A stretch of DNA of 64,000 bases from Paenibacillaceae bacterium (GCA_029256185.1 JAQSYI010000016.1:1-64000); one strand, 5' to 3'. Numbered from the stretch's first letter, positions 17,481 through 26,798 are shown. Numbers and translations are program-made. The notes: a model not told the origin generated them from the letters alone.

Positions 17481-20246
17481 TCAGAAACTGTGAACCCTCA
17501 CTAGCAGACCGATGGGATACCTGCCGGCATTGCGGCCATACAGGGCCAATCCCCCCTCATCGGCTGCAAGCTCCAGCCTGAAGCTGCGGTTGCGGTTCAC
17601 CCTGGCGGCCAAACGTCCGGGGAGCTTCACGCGGCACAGGTACCCGTAGGAGCCCGCCTCATCCAGCTTGTTTGCGACAGGCTGGTAATGCCAGGAGAGC
17701 ACGCCTCTGCTGTCGGCGGGATCATCCTGCACAACGATTGCATCTATCTGCTCCCCATCCACCAGAACACTGATCCGGGACGCATGACGCTCATCGTCGG
17801 TCATATAATACGTGTTGGGATTATAGTCTACGTCCGCTGAGCCGCCGTGCATCAAATTGATCCCCGGCTTGCGTTCCCTGGCTCCCTCAATATTGCGCCC
17901 CAGCACCCGCTTGGCGCTGGCTTCGAAGAAAATTTCCACCGCTGCAATTCCCTGCACTTCGCTCCCGCCGGGAAGGCGGATGTCGTAGGCGAAATGTCCC
18001 GCCCCCCCGCCGTTCACTTTGTTGTCCTGAACAGCAGTCCATTTGTAGGGGAAAGTAGCCTCCTTGAAGCCGGTCACCGGTACACTGATATGTTCGGCTC
18101 CTCCCTGGTACATCCCATGCTCCTTGCCGCTGCGCACATCGAAGGTCGCAAAGTTCCGCGTGATGACTTCCCCTGCCGGATTAAGGAGACAGAGAGCGAG
18201 CACGGCTGCAGCATCACAGCGGGGCATGCTGAGAGTCAATTGGTCCAAGGGCTTCACACCGTATCCGTCCCATGCCAGCAGGTTCGTTCCTCCGGCCGCC
18301 GTTGTCCGTATCCCCAGATTGTCATACCACAGCTCCCAGGCCAATTCCAGAGATTGTCCGTGGTAACAATCCGAGAAGCTGGAGCCCATGAGCGGCACAG
18401 CAACCGTGGCCCCCGCTTCCACGGTTTGGCATGGAGGCGCATCGATCACGATAAAGTCCGCCGTATGCAGATCGGCAAGCCGCATCCCCGGAACGAAAGC
18501 CTCGTACCCGAAGTCTTTATCCGACCCATCCAACCGGTAAAAGCCGTTGAATTCATTCACCACATCCCGGAATTCGGTGAATACGAAGCCGCACAGCTTG
18601 TCATGCTTGCGGAATTCATTGATCATATAGTGGTAATGCCAGGCCAGATCGCTGTCCCCTGCCCCGTTATCGATTCCCCACACATTGCCGCATTCGCTGT
18701 TCATAAGCGGAGCATCGCTCTGCACATGCCCTCCAATGTAATTGGAGGAGGAGCCGGGATAGGTTTGGGCCGATATCTCATTCAGATGATCCCGTACATT
18801 CTCATAGCCGTTGATATAGAAGTGCCAGGTGTTCAGATCCGTTTCCACATGGTCTCTGTTGCAGGGGGAATTGTCCTCCACCAGCCGGCTGGGATCAAGC
18901 TGCTTGGCCCAATGGTATTTCTCCTTCACCCACTGCTGTGTCGCGGGCAAGTAGCTCTTAGACTTTTTTTGGTCTCCTGTTAGAGCAGAAGCTTCCTCCC
19001 CGGTGAAAAGCCCCCACGTCTCGTTGAACATCACCCACGAGAAAATCGAGGGATGATTGTAATCCCGCAGGATTGTTTCCCGCGCTTCCCTCTCATATGA
19101 GCTGCGCGCCTGCTCGTCGGGGCTGCCCCAGAAGCAGGGCATATCCTCCATCACCAGGATCCCCAGCTTATCCGCCCAATACAGCTTGCGGGGCTCCTCC
19201 GGCTTGATGTGGATGCGGACCAGATTGAGCCCCAGCCGCTTCATCAAATAAATTTCATTCTGCATTTCCTCATCGGTAGGGTAGGTAAAATAGCCCGCGG
19301 GATGAAAGGATTGGTCCAGGACGCCGTTCAGATAAACAGGCTTGCCGTTTAGGGTAATATAGCGGTAGCCCCGCCCGTCAAAATGTCCTGTTCCCACCTC
19401 CCGTATGCCGAAATAGGTGCTGATCATATCCTCGCCAAACGCTCCCGCAAGCTTGAGCCGTCCCTCATACAAGTAAGGGGTCTCAGGGCTCCACAGCTGC
19501 GGATCCGCTACGGTGAATACAGCCGATGCTTGATTTTCCCCTTCTACCAGCTCCAATTCCAGCTCATGCTGCACCTTGTTCCGGTCAAACAGAAGCTGAA
19601 GCTTGGCCGGACCGGCCTGATGGGCTACGATGGTGGCTGCAACCTCAACCAGTCCGTCGATGGCGGTGATAAACCGGGCTTCCTGCACATAGGCTTGAGG
19701 ACGGGCCTCCAGCCAGACCGGCTGCCAGATGCCGCGGATTTCCCCATAGCCCTGCTTGCCTCTCGCCTGATAGCTATGATCCTCATCCTCGGCGCGCACG
19801 GCAATCACGTTCTCCGAATCCTGAAGCCAGACACGGGTGATATCGAACTCGAATGTGCCGTACCCCCCCTGATGGGAGCCCACATGCTCGCCGTTGATCC
19901 ACACATCGCAGGCATAATCCACTGCGCCGAAGCGCAGGAACAGGCGGGAATCCCGACTGGCAGGGGCCCATTGCAGCGTGCGGCGGTACCAGCCGATGCC
20001 CTTCTCATTGCGGCCTATGCCGGACAGCGGACTGGCCCATGAGAAGGGGACGGTGATTTCGCCATCCAAGGGGGCACTGGACGGAGATTGCCATTGTTCC
20101 TTGATTCCTGCATTGTCCGGATCGAATTGAAAGGACCAGCGGCCATTCAAGCTCAGCCATTCCTCACGCTGCCAGTCGGGACGGGGATATTCCGGCCGGG
20201 GAATGAGGAGCCCGGGCGAACTGCGATATTCAGAAGCGGTGTTCAT
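17481..20246 (-). CDS. Glycoside hydrolase family 2 (beta-galactosidase/beta-glucuronidase-like)
   Basis: 921-aa enzyme without a signal peptide. Domain order is GH2 sugar-binding (about 1-190), immunoglobulin-like sandwich (190-290), TIM barrel (290-600) and C-terminal beta domains. The barrel has the acid/base Glu in MFNETWGLF near residue 407 and the nucleophile Glu in MNSECGN near 516. The sugar cannot be specified. I start at the ATG at 20246, preceded by GGAAAGG; a TTG at 20267 would sit on that site. It is divergent from the ArsR-type regulator at 20406, with an inverted repeat in the shared promoter region, so it is probably under its control. Confidence 0.85.
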   Translation of the reverse strand: MNTASEYRSSPGLLIPRPEYPRPDWQREEWLSLNGRWSFQFDPDNAGIKEQWQSPSSAPLDGEITVPFSWASPLSGIGRNEKGIGWYRRTLQWAPASRDSRLFLRFGAVDYACDVWINGEHVGSHQGGYGTFEFDITRVWLQDSENVIAVRAEDEDHSYQARGKQGYGEIRGIWQPVWLEARPQAYVQEARFITAIDGLVEVAATIVAHQAGPAKLQLLFDRNKVQHELELELVEGENQASAVFTVADPQLWSPETPYLYEGRLKLAGAFGEDMISTYFGIREVGTGHFDGRGYRYITLNGKPVYLNGVLDQSFHPAGYFTYPTDEEMQNEIYLMKRLGLNLVRIHIKPEEPRKLYWADKLGILVMEDMPCFWGSPDEQARSSYEREARETILRDYNHPSIFSWVMFNETWGLFTGEEASALTGDQKKSKSYLPATQQWVKEKYHWAKQLDPSRLVEDNSPCNRDHVETDLNTWHFYINGYENVRDHLNEISAQTYPGSSSNYIGGHVQSDAPLMNSECGNVWGIDNGAGDSDLAWHYHYMINEFRKHDKLCGFVFTEFRDVVNEFNGFYRLDGSDKDFGYEAFVPGMRLADLHTADFIVIDAPPCQTVEAGATVAVPLMGSSFSDCYHGQSLELAWELWYDNLGIRTTAAGGTNLLAWDGYGVKPLDQLTLSMPRCDAAAVLALCLLNPAGEVITRNFATFDVRSGKEHGMYQGGAEHISVPVTGFKEATFPYKWTAVQDNKVNGGGAGHFAYDIRLPGGSEVQGIAAVEIFFEASAKRVLGRNIEGARERKPGINLMHGGSADVDYNPNTYYMTDDERHASRISVLVDGEQIDAIVVQDDPADSRGVLSWHYQPVANKLDEAGSYGYLCRVKLPGRLAARVNRNRSFRLELAADEGGLALYGRNAGRYPIGLLVRVHSF

Positions 20247-20313
20247 ATGTGGAACACACCTTTCCAATGCTTATTTTAAGCCCATTCTAACATCGATATA
20301 TGTTTTTATCAAT

Positions 20314-20337
20314 GTATATTATGATTTTACAATATAC
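20314..20337. promoter_or_regulatory. Candidate ArsR-type operator between GH2 and regulator genes
   Basis: The AT-rich inverted repeat GTATATT (20314-20320) and AATATAC (20331-20337) has a 10-bp spacer in the divergent promoter region. Confidence 0.45.
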
Positions 20338-20405
20338 TTATTTTCAGGTACACTAAGCTTAACTTTCATCCCAACCCGGCGCCCGCCTTCAAAGGAGCAT
20401 GTTCC

Positions 20406-21332
20406 ATGAGCGAGATCAAGCAAGACCTCCTGCACTATCCGGCCTCCCGTATTGTCGATGTGGCCAAGGCCCTGTCAGGGGATGTGCGGGTGCGCATTCT
20501 CGAAGCTCTGGGCGAGAAGCCCATGAGCATCAACCAGCTTGCCGAAGCTCTGGGCGTGGCTCAGCCCACCATTTCCATCAATGTGCAGACCTTGGAGCAA
20601 GTGGAGCTTATCACCTCCTCTCTGGGAGCGAACCGGGAGAAGATCTGCTCGGTGACCTGCCGCTCCATTCTTCTGGAATTGCCTGCCCGTCTGGGCGATG
20701 GCCTGCATCTGACGGAGGAGCTTCACATGCCCATCGGTCTGTTTTCCAACTGCTCCGTACAGCCTACCTGCGGGATGGCCCGGCGGGACGGCTCCATCAT
20801 CGGCTCCCAGGATGATCCCCGCGCTTTCTATATGCCCGATCGCATGGATGCGGCGCTGCTCTGGTTCTCGGGAGCCGGTTATATCGAATATCACTTCGCC
20901 AATCCCCTGCCTCCCGGAGTATCGCTCGATGAACTGCATATCCGCGCCGAGCTGTGCGCCGAGGCTCCCGCTTTCGCCGGGGTTTGGCCCTCCGATATCA
21001 CTCTGTTTGTCAACGGGCTGCCGCTGGGCACGTGGACCAGTCCAGCCGATTTCGGCGACCGGAAGGGCAAGCTCACTCCCGAGCGCTGGCGCGGAGGCTC
21101 TGAATATGGACAACTGACAGAATGGCAAGTGACCGGGGAGGGGAGCCGGATCAACACCGTTCCGTCAGGAGCCACCACTATCCGGGATTTGGAGTTGGCC
21201 TTTAACAAGCCCATCAGCGTGCGGTTTGAGGTGGGTTCCGACTCAGCCAACCAGCGGGGACTGAATCTGTTTGGTTCAGGCTTTGGCGACTACCCGCAGG
21301 ATATCGTGCTTTCCTTCGTGCGCTACAAATAG
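20406..21332 (+). CDS. ArsR-family regulator with large C-terminal domain
   Basis: 308 aa. The N-terminal winged helix-turn-helix (residues about 15-85) contains IVDVAKALSGDVRVRILEAL and the recognition region LGVAQPTISINVQTLE. It is fused to a roughly 200-aa C-terminal domain that ordinary ArsR/SmtB repressors (about 100 aa) lack. That part contains short Cys motifs (NCSVQPTCGM) and beta-rich segments with jelly-roll character, suggesting ligand sensing, possibly of a carbohydrate. The gene is divergent from the GH2 glycosidase. Regulation of that gene is inferred from position and from the inverted repeat at 20314. Confidence 0.78.
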   Translation: MSEIKQDLLHYPASRIVDVAKALSGDVRVRILEALGEKPMSINQLAEALGVAQPTISINVQTLEQVELITSSLGANREKICSVTCRSILLELPARLGDGLHLTEELHMPIGLFSNCSVQPTCGMARRDGSIIGSQDDPRAFYMPDRMDAALLWFSGAGYIEYHFANPLPPGVSLDELHIRAELCAEAPAFAGVWPSDITLFVNGLPLGTWTSPADFGDRKGKLTPERWRGGSEYGQLTEWQVTGEGSRINTVPSGATTIRDLELAFNKPISVRFEVGSDSANQRGLNLFGSGFGDYPQDIVLSFVRYK

Positions 21333-21339
21333 ACAGAGC

Positions 21340-21396
21340 AAAAACAGGACATTCCCTTCCGCATCGTTGCCTGCGGGGAGAATGTCCTGTTTTTTA
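21340..21396. terminator. Bidirectional terminator
   Basis: AAAACAGGACATTC pairs with GAATGTCCTGTTTTTT. It lies between the convergent ArsR-type and AEC transporter genes. Confidence 0.8.
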
Positions 21397-21404
21397 CCTA
21401 TTGA

Positions 21405-22331
21405 TTAAGAAATGAACTGAAGCAAATAAATCACGACCGTCACGGTGAATATACTGAGCAAGGTAGAGGCAAACACCACTTGCCCGGCGAACTCCGGCTC
21501 GTTATCAAACTCTACGGACAACAACACGCTGGACAACGAGGTGGGCACCGCACAGGACAGCACCAGCGCCTGCGCCATCAAGCCGTGCAGCCCCATGGTC
21601 CAGACAATGCCGAAGCCGATTAGCGGAGCTGCCACCAGGCGCAGCACGCAAGAAAGCCCAACATCCCACAACCGCTGGATCTGCCATTTCATCTGTCCCA
21701 ATTGCACGCCCAGGGTCAACAGCGCCAAGGACACATAGCCGTTAGAGATATAAGTAATCGGCTCATAGATGGGCTGAGGGATGGGCACATGGAGTTCCTT
21801 AAGCACAATCGCCAGGGGAATGGCATAGATAACCGGCATTCCCAGGATCGTGCGCATGGTATCCTTCAATGTACTCTTATGGGCATTAACCGCATAGATG
21901 CCGTAAGTATGCGGCAGAACACTTTGGAACGCCATCACAATCAGCTGCACGGACATGGTAAACGTATTGCCCGCGAACACCAGTTGATTAAGCGGTATCG
22001 CATAGTTGGCGCTGTTGTAGAACAACACGCTGTTGCTCATGGCGCTTCTCATGCCCTTGTCCAGCTTGCGGAGACGGATCACGCCCTCGGTAATCCCGTA
22101 GAGCACCAGCAGGAAGAAGATGATGAATCCGACAATTTGCAGCAGGATGCTCGCCGTCAGATCCGATTCATACAGCATCTTGAAGATCATTACGGGTGTG
22201 AACAAATAAAAAATCAGCTTGGAGAAGGTTTTGATATCCACCTTGAACCGCCAGTAAAGCGCCGCGCCCAAACCGATCATAATGCAGAGCGGAATCACAT
22301 TGTGAGTAAGAATATGACCAAAATACCCCAT
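21405..22331 (-). CDS. AEC-family transporter (auxin efflux carrier superfamily)
   Basis: 308 aa with about ten transmembrane helices. Family features are the N-terminal helix with IPLCIMIGLG, an NSVLFYNSANYAIPLN crossover region and a C-terminal SCAVPTSLSSVLL segment. Bacterial AEC proteins such as MleP or MdcF move dicarboxylates; the substrate here is unknown. The ATG at 22331 is 9 nt from AAAGG, better than the TTG at 22340. The gene stands on the same strand as ctaB, 61 bp downstream of it. Confidence 0.85.
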   Translation of the reverse strand: MGYFGHILTHNVIPLCIMIGLGAALYWRFKVDIKTFSKLIFYLFTPVMIFKMLYESDLTASILLQIVGFIIFFLLVLYGITEGVIRLRKLDKGMRSAMSNSVLFYNSANYAIPLNQLVFAGNTFTMSVQLIVMAFQSVLPHTYGIYAVNAHKSTLKDTMRTILGMPVIYAIPLAIVLKELHVPIPQPIYEPITYISNGYVSLALLTLGVQLGQMKWQIQRLWDVGLSCVLRLVAAPLIGFGIVWTMGLHGLMAQALVLSCAVPTSLSSVLLSVEFDNEPEFAGQVVFASTLLSIFTVTVVIYLLQFIS

Positions 22332-22392
22332 TGGAGACAACCTTTCAGCTCATCACGTATGCCGTGTATACAATCCCCTTGCCAAAAACAGA

Positions 22393-23343
22393 TTAACGTC
22401 CGACCGTATCAATAATCATGATGATGAACAGTATCGTTAAATAATTGATGGAAAATACGAAAACACCCTTGGACCAGCGGATCTCATCCTTGGCCCGGAA
22501 GCCGCGCGCGCACAAGAAGGCCCATACCGTCCCCAACACGATTGCGGATATTAAGTAAAACACGCCGGCATAATCAAACACATACAGCAGGACAGACACG
22601 GGAATCAGCGGCACCGCATAGCGCAGCATGCTGATCTGGGTCTGGCGGATTCCTTTTACAACCGGTAACAAGGGATATCCTGCCTTTCTGTAGTCCTCCA
22701 GGCGGCGGATGCCAAGCGCCCAGAAGTGAGGGGGCTGCCAGAGGAACAGAATCATGAATAAAATCAAGGCCCCGATATCGATTCGGCCAGTGACAGCGGT
22801 GTAGCCCATGACCGGAGGAATGGCTCCGGAGACAGCGCCGACAACCGTGCTCCATACAGAGGTCCGTTTCAGCCAGGCCGTATACACGTATACATAGACG
22901 AACAAGCCCAGCAAGCCCAACAAGGCGGTTAACATATTCACCAGCAGGCCTAGCAGGAGCAATCCGGCGATTCCCAGGAAAACCCCATAAATCATAACCA
23001 CTCTTGGAGTAAGCGTACCTGACGGAAGAGCGCGGTTCTGGGTCCGCTTCATCTTCGCGTCCAGATCTCTGTCCAAATAATTGTTCAATACGCATCCGGA
23101 CGCCATAACCAGCGTGGCCCCTGCCAAAATCCACACCATCAGAAGCCAGTCGATTTCCCATTGGGAAGCGATCCAGAAGCCGCCGAAGGTCGTGATCAAA
23201 TTGGAAAACAAAATACCGGGCTTGGTAACCTGTATAAAGTCCCGCCAGCTGACAACATGCGGGTCATTTGCGGGAAGAGCGGATTGGGCCGTTGTCTTCT
23301 CTAAACCGTATGCTGTTTCTTTCTCACCTGCTGCCTGTTCCAC
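22393..23343 (-). CDS. ctaB: Protoheme IX farnesyltransferase (heme O synthase)
   Basis: 316-aa integral membrane prenyltransferase that converts heme B to heme O for cytochrome oxidases. The first Asp-rich motif NNYLDRDLDAKMKRTQNR is present near residue 85, and the second region LEDYRKAGYPLLPVVKG lies near 205. The GTG at 23343 follows AAGGAGG at good distance. No ctaA or cytochrome oxidase genes flank it, so it is a detached copy of the ctaB gene. Confidence 0.95.
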   Translation of the reverse strand: MEQAAGEKETAYGLEKTTAQSALPANDPHVVSWRDFIQVTKPGILFSNLITTFGGFWIASQWEIDWLLMVWILAGATLVMASGCVLNNYLDRDLDAKMKRTQNRALPSGTLTPRVVMIYGVFLGIAGLLLLGLLVNMLTALLGLLGLFVYVYVYTAWLKRTSVWSTVVGAVSGAIPPVMGYTAVTGRIDIGALILFMILFLWQPPHFWALGIRRLEDYRKAGYPLLPVVKGIRQTQISMLRYAVPLIPVSVLLYVFDYAGVFYLISAIVLGTVWAFLCARGFRAKDEIRWSKGVFVFSINYLTILFIIMIIDTVGR

Positions 23344-23483
23344 GTAGCTTTTCCTCCTTTTCTAAACTTTCGCCAATAATGACTATCATAGCAATGGCCG
23401 CGGGCTTTGACAACTTTACAGACGATTATTTGCGGGACAATATTTTATGGAAAAGAAATAAATTTACACTTTGATCCTGAAGG

Positions 23484-23513
23484 TTTATTATTGAATAATA
23501 ATTCAATAATAAA
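23484..23513. promoter_or_regulatory. Perfect 13-bp inverted repeat, candidate TetR operator
   Basis: TTTATTATTGAAT, spacer AATA, then ATTCAATAATAAA form a perfect dyad ending just before the AAGGAGA ribosome-binding site of the TetR gene. The position suggests autorepression. Confidence 0.7.
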
Positions 23514-23524
23514 AGGAGATCTGT

Positions 23525-24187
23525 ATGTCCCCTCGTTCCAAAGAGCAATTCCATCAGATGAAAGAAGCTGCCCGAACCAAAATTTTGGATGCTGCCCTGA
23601 CGGTGTTCTCCCACAACGGGCTTGCGGCCGCAAGCATCTCAGAAATCGCCAAGGAAGCGGGAATCAGCACAGGACTGCTCTATCATTATTTTTCCTCCAA
23701 GGAAATGCTGTTTCAGGAGTTGGTCGGTTCTGCCGTCAGCGTAGCCGAAGCTGCGCTTCAAGAATGTATGGAAACGAACGCTACCGCCAGGGAACGTCTC
23801 CAATTCATCTCCAAAAGCTTGCTTGATATTCTCTGCCGGGGCAATAAGACCGCCCGTTTCTTCACCTTAATGCTGCAGGCCGGTCTGGCCGGCAATCTCT
23901 CTGACACGATGAAAAACCAGGCGAAAGCTTCTGCGCTGCCGTTCCGCTATCTCTTGGCTATTGTCCGGGAAGGCCAGCAGGAGGGCACCTTTAAGTCCGG
24001 AGAGCCTGCACAGCTGGTTATGCTGTATTGGGCCGCGCTTCAAGGGCTCTGCGCTTTCAAGCTGATTATGAAGGAAACCTTCGAGGCGCCCGCTCCTTAT
24101 CTGCTGGACCGTATATTGCTCATTGATGAAGGGGAGTGCCATTATCCAAAAGAAAGCAGGGATAGCAATGAACACAGGGACGGGTAG
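23525..24187 (+). CDS. TetR/AcrR-family transcriptional regulator
   Basis: 220 aa. The N-terminal HTH contains ILDAALTVFSHNGLAAASIS followed by EIAKEAGISTGLLYHYFSSK, the standard TetR signature. The C-terminal part is the ligand-binding, dimerising domain. The ATG follows AAAAGGAGATCTGT. The reading frame overlaps the start of the acyltransferase-like gene (24168), so the two are translationally coupled. A perfect inverted repeat directly upstream (23484-23513) is the likely operator. Confidence 0.9.
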   Translation: MSPRSKEQFHQMKEAARTKILDAALTVFSHNGLAAASISEIAKEAGISTGLLYHYFSSKEMLFQELVGSAVSVAEAALQECMETNATARERLQFISKSLLDILCRGNKTARFFTLMLQAGLAGNLSDTMKNQAKASALPFRYLLAIVREGQQEGTFKSGEPAQLVMLYWAALQGLCAFKLIMKETFEAPAPYLLDRILLIDEGECHYPKESRDSNEHRDG

Positions 24188-25487
24188 CGGCAGCATGGAG
24201 GCCACCGGACAGGATTGGGCCAACTGGATTGGGAGATACCAGGATTCCAGCTCCATTCTGCATATCATTGCCGTATTTACCGGGCGGTTGGATGCAGATC
24301 GTCTGCGTCAGGCCGTTCAACGGACTCTTGCCCTCCAGCCGGTGCTTGGCTGCCGTTTTGATGAAACGCAGGAGATAGCTTGTTGGGTCCCGTTGGAAGA
24401 CAGATTTCGAAGCGATTGGGTTACCACGGAGAACGGCAGGGAGCCGGAAGCCGCGGCCAAAAAATTTATTGAAGAGGAAGCTTTGGAAGACGGTCGCCTC
24501 CTGCGGGTTCATCTGATTCAGTCAGCGGCGGGAGACGTTCTCTGCATCAAGCTGGATCATGCCTGCTGCGACGGGGCAGGGGCCAAAGCATATTTGCAGT
24601 TGCTCGGCAGAATGTACAGCATGGTCCCTGAATCTTCTTCGGCGGAATTCGTCCCGGAGGGGGCAGGGGTATCTTGGCAGGCCTCACCCCCACTTCGCTC
24701 CTCCGGACAAGTTTTTGCCGCGTGCGGGATCAAGGATTTCCGCCAAGCGTACCAAGCCGACAAGAACAAGCAAGGAACCTCATCCACCTTTCCTTTTTTG
24801 CCGGGCACCTCCGGTCAGGTCCGTTGTGAATGGCTTACCTTTCCTCATGCGCTGCTGCGTGGCAGAGCCGGCGGGATAACGGTCAACGATTGTCTGGTTG
24901 CCGCTTATATGAGAGTCCTTGCCCGGTACAGCCGCGCGGAGGAAGCAGAACAGCAGCCTGGAAGGCAAACCATTCATGTGACAGTGGATTTAAGAAGATA
25001 TCTGAATCCTGAGGAAACACCCGTTGTCTGCAATCTGTCCGGGATGGAGAAGGTGAACGCCTGCTTGGACCATAATGAATCATTTGGGGCCTCCGTCCAA
25101 AAGGTTCATGAGGCAATGCTGCAGGTGAAATCGGCTAATCCAGGCCTTCACAGTGCCGCCTCCATGGAATTCCTTGCGCAGATTTCTTATTCCAAGGCCA
25201 AGGCTGCTCTGCTGCAGGCCAGCTCTCAGGTCAAGGCCGCCGGGGTATCCGCTCCGCTGCTTTCCAACATGGGAATGATGACACAACAAGAGCCCCTCTG
25301 CTTTGGCGAAGCAGCTGCCAACCGGGCTTATGCGGTTACTCCGGCCATGCATGCGCCTGCTTTTATGCTGGGAGCCTCTTCCTACGGAGCTGAGATAACG
25401 CTCACTGTCTCCTATTTCGAACATGAGCACACCGGCTCCCAAATTGCCGGTTTTCTCGCTGCCATGAAGAAGGAGCTGACCGAATAG
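24168..25487 (+). CDS. Condensation/acyltransferase-like protein (WS/DGAT or PapA type)
   Basis: 439 aa. The motif LDHACCDGAGAK near residue 140 fits the HxxxDG active site of the CoA-dependent acyltransferase superfamily, which includes NRPS condensation domains, alcohol acetyltransferases and wax ester synthases. A second typical element is the RRYL/CNLSG region near 290. There is no carrier domain or NRPS nearby, so a free-standing acyltransferase acting on a small alcohol, amine or lipid is more likely than peptide synthesis. It overlaps the TetR gene by 20 bp. I start at the ATG at 24168 rather than 24123 because it starts closer to the family N-terminus. Confidence 0.68.
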   Translation: MNTGTGSGSMEATGQDWANWIGRYQDSSSILHIIAVFTGRLDADRLRQAVQRTLALQPVLGCRFDETQEIACWVPLEDRFRSDWVTTENGREPEAAAKKFIEEEALEDGRLLRVHLIQSAAGDVLCIKLDHACCDGAGAKAYLQLLGRMYSMVPESSSAEFVPEGAGVSWQASPPLRSSGQVFAACGIKDFRQAYQADKNKQGTSSTFPFLPGTSGQVRCEWLTFPHALLRGRAGGITVNDCLVAAYMRVLARYSRAEEAEQQPGRQTIHVTVDLRRYLNPEETPVVCNLSGMEKVNACLDHNESFGASVQKVHEAMLQVKSANPGLHSAASMEFLAQISYSKAKAALLQASSQVKAAGVSAPLLSNMGMMTQQEPLCFGEAAANRAYAVTPAMHAPAFMLGASSYGAEITLTVSYFEHEHTGSQIAGFLAAMKKELTE

Positions 25488-26014
25488 CCGCCGGCGGCCA
25501 GCTTCCTTCCGGTTAGGGCTTTTTTTGCCTCACTGGTTTCATCCATTTGGTCAATTGAGCCCCGGTGCCTGCATTTTGCAGGTATTGGGGATTTTTTTCT
25601 TTTTGAGCCAATATACCTGTACTTTCTCTTAAGCAGTGCAGGTATCCTGCCATTGCCTGATATGCGACAAATTCTATCAGTTATTTCCCCGGAAATATCG
25701 ACAACCTCTTTTGAATGATGACAAGCCTGACGGATTATTCCTGCAGCCTAATGCCAAATCAGGATTAATTGCCGAAATCGTGCATAGATTTAACAAAAGA
25801 CATATGAAAATTGGTCCTACGAAGCCTCTATGTCTTCGGGGAATAACCGGGCTTTGTGATTTCAGACCGGTTGGGTGCATATACTCATACTGATGCAGTG
25901 TCTGAGATGGAACCCATGCCGCACCATCTGGGCAGCCTCCAAACTTAATCAGGTTAAATGCCCCCAAACAGTCACCCGCCCAACTGGCCGCCCATATCCT
26001 ATATGGATGATTAG
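25488..26014. other. Non-coding spacer with palindromic segments
   Basis: No supportable gene. A GGGCTTTTTTT stretch near 25517 may end the acyltransferase transcript. Between 25567 and 25650 there are palindromic pieces: CCTGCATTTTGCAGG, and ATACCTG paired with CAGGTAT. The open frames here (for example 25636-25893 plus and 25677-25967 minus) lack ribosome-binding sites and recognisable sequence. Confidence 0.5.
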
Positions 26015-26208
26015 GCGCTTACTTTTGCAAGCTTTCCTGACGGAAAGCTCAGTAGTGCTTACTTTTGCAAGCTTTCCTGACGGAAAGCTCAGTAGCGCTT
26101 ACGAAGCCAGCTTTCCTGACGGAAAGCTCAGTAGCGCTTACGAAGCCAGCTTTCCTGACGGAAAGCTCAGTAGCGCTTACGAAGCCAGCTTTCCTGACGG
26201 AAAGCTCT
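26015..26208 (+). repeat. Five-unit tandem hairpin repeat ahead of cwlJ-type gene
   Basis: Five head-to-tail units of 39-40 bp start at 26015, 26055, 26095, 26134 and 26173. Each begins GCGCTTAC and contains AGCTTTCC-TGAC-GGAAAGCT, a perfect 8-bp stem. The first two units carry TTTTGCA where the others carry GAAGCCA. The last unit ends in CTTAGAAAGGAG, the ribosome-binding site of the gene at 26225. It belongs to the same leader family as 1-110 and 11855-12055. Confidence 0.85.
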
Positions 26209-26224
26209 TAGAAAGGAGTATCTC

Positions 26225-26650
26225 ATGGGTGTAATTCAGACAAACTCGGAGCATACCAAGCTGCTGGCCCGGCTAATGCGGGCCGAAGCAGAAGGAGAAG
26301 GCGAGTTGGGAATGCTAATGGTCGGCAACGTTGGTGTTAACCGTGTATTGGGCAACTGCCTTGATTTTCGGAAAATCACCAATCTGGAGAGGATGGTCTT
26401 TCAGCGGCCGGGAGGATTTGAGGCAACCATCAAAGGATATTTTTATCAAAAGGCCCGAGACCGGGATATTCGCTTGGCCGAACGGGTGATCAAAGGGGAA
26501 CGCCAGCACCCCGCATCGAATTCACTCTGGTTTTTCCGCCCCACAGGCAGTTGTCCGGCGCAGTGGTACAACCAGCCCAACTCCGGACGTTACAAGAACC
26601 ATTGCTTCTTTTCGCCTACCCAGGAGGATTGCCCTTCTGTGTACAGATAA
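26225..26650 (+). CDS. cwlJ: Spore cortex-lytic cell-wall hydrolase (CwlJ-like)
   Basis: 141 aa, the length of CwlJ, consisting of one Hydrolase_2 (SleB/CwlJ) domain. The catalytic Glu lies in ARLMRAEAEGEGELGM (near residue 21-25), followed by VGNVGVNRV and the C-terminal HCFFSPTQEDCP. There is no signal peptide, as expected for CwlJ, which is placed in the spore coat rather than secreted. The gerQ gene follows 148 bp downstream; GerQ is needed for CwlJ localisation, so the pair is functionally linked. The enzyme degrades cortex peptidoglycan during germination. Confidence 0.88.
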   Translation: MGVIQTNSEHTKLLARLMRAEAEGEGELGMLMVGNVGVNRVLGNCLDFRKITNLERMVFQRPGGFEATIKGYFYQKARDRDIRLAERVIKGERQHPASNSLWFFRPTGSCPAQWYNQPNSGRYKNHCFFSPTQEDCPSVYR

Positions 26651-26798
26651 CCGGTGCTTGAAACCGCCTGACGGTATTCCCCGTTCGGATTCACCAGGAT
26701 TGCGTGCAGGCATCTGCAACTTTACTCCATGCTTGTCACTCCGGCTGCTCTTTTAAGTTAAAAAAGCTATTCATAATATAAGGGAGGAATTAATTAAT

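Noticed and set aside
25677..25967. 96-aa minus-strand open frame
   Set aside because: TTG start without a ribosome-binding site and no recognisable sequence, despite a fairly protein-like stretch.
25840..25975. TPP riboswitch (CTGAGATGG followed by AATCAGGTTAAATGCCC)
   Set aside because: The match to the THI-box is partial, the AGCG/GGGA end is missing, and no thiamin gene follows.
26015..26208. CRISPR array
   Set aside because: Units are contiguous 39-40-bp repeats without variable spacers, and no cas genes are in the window.
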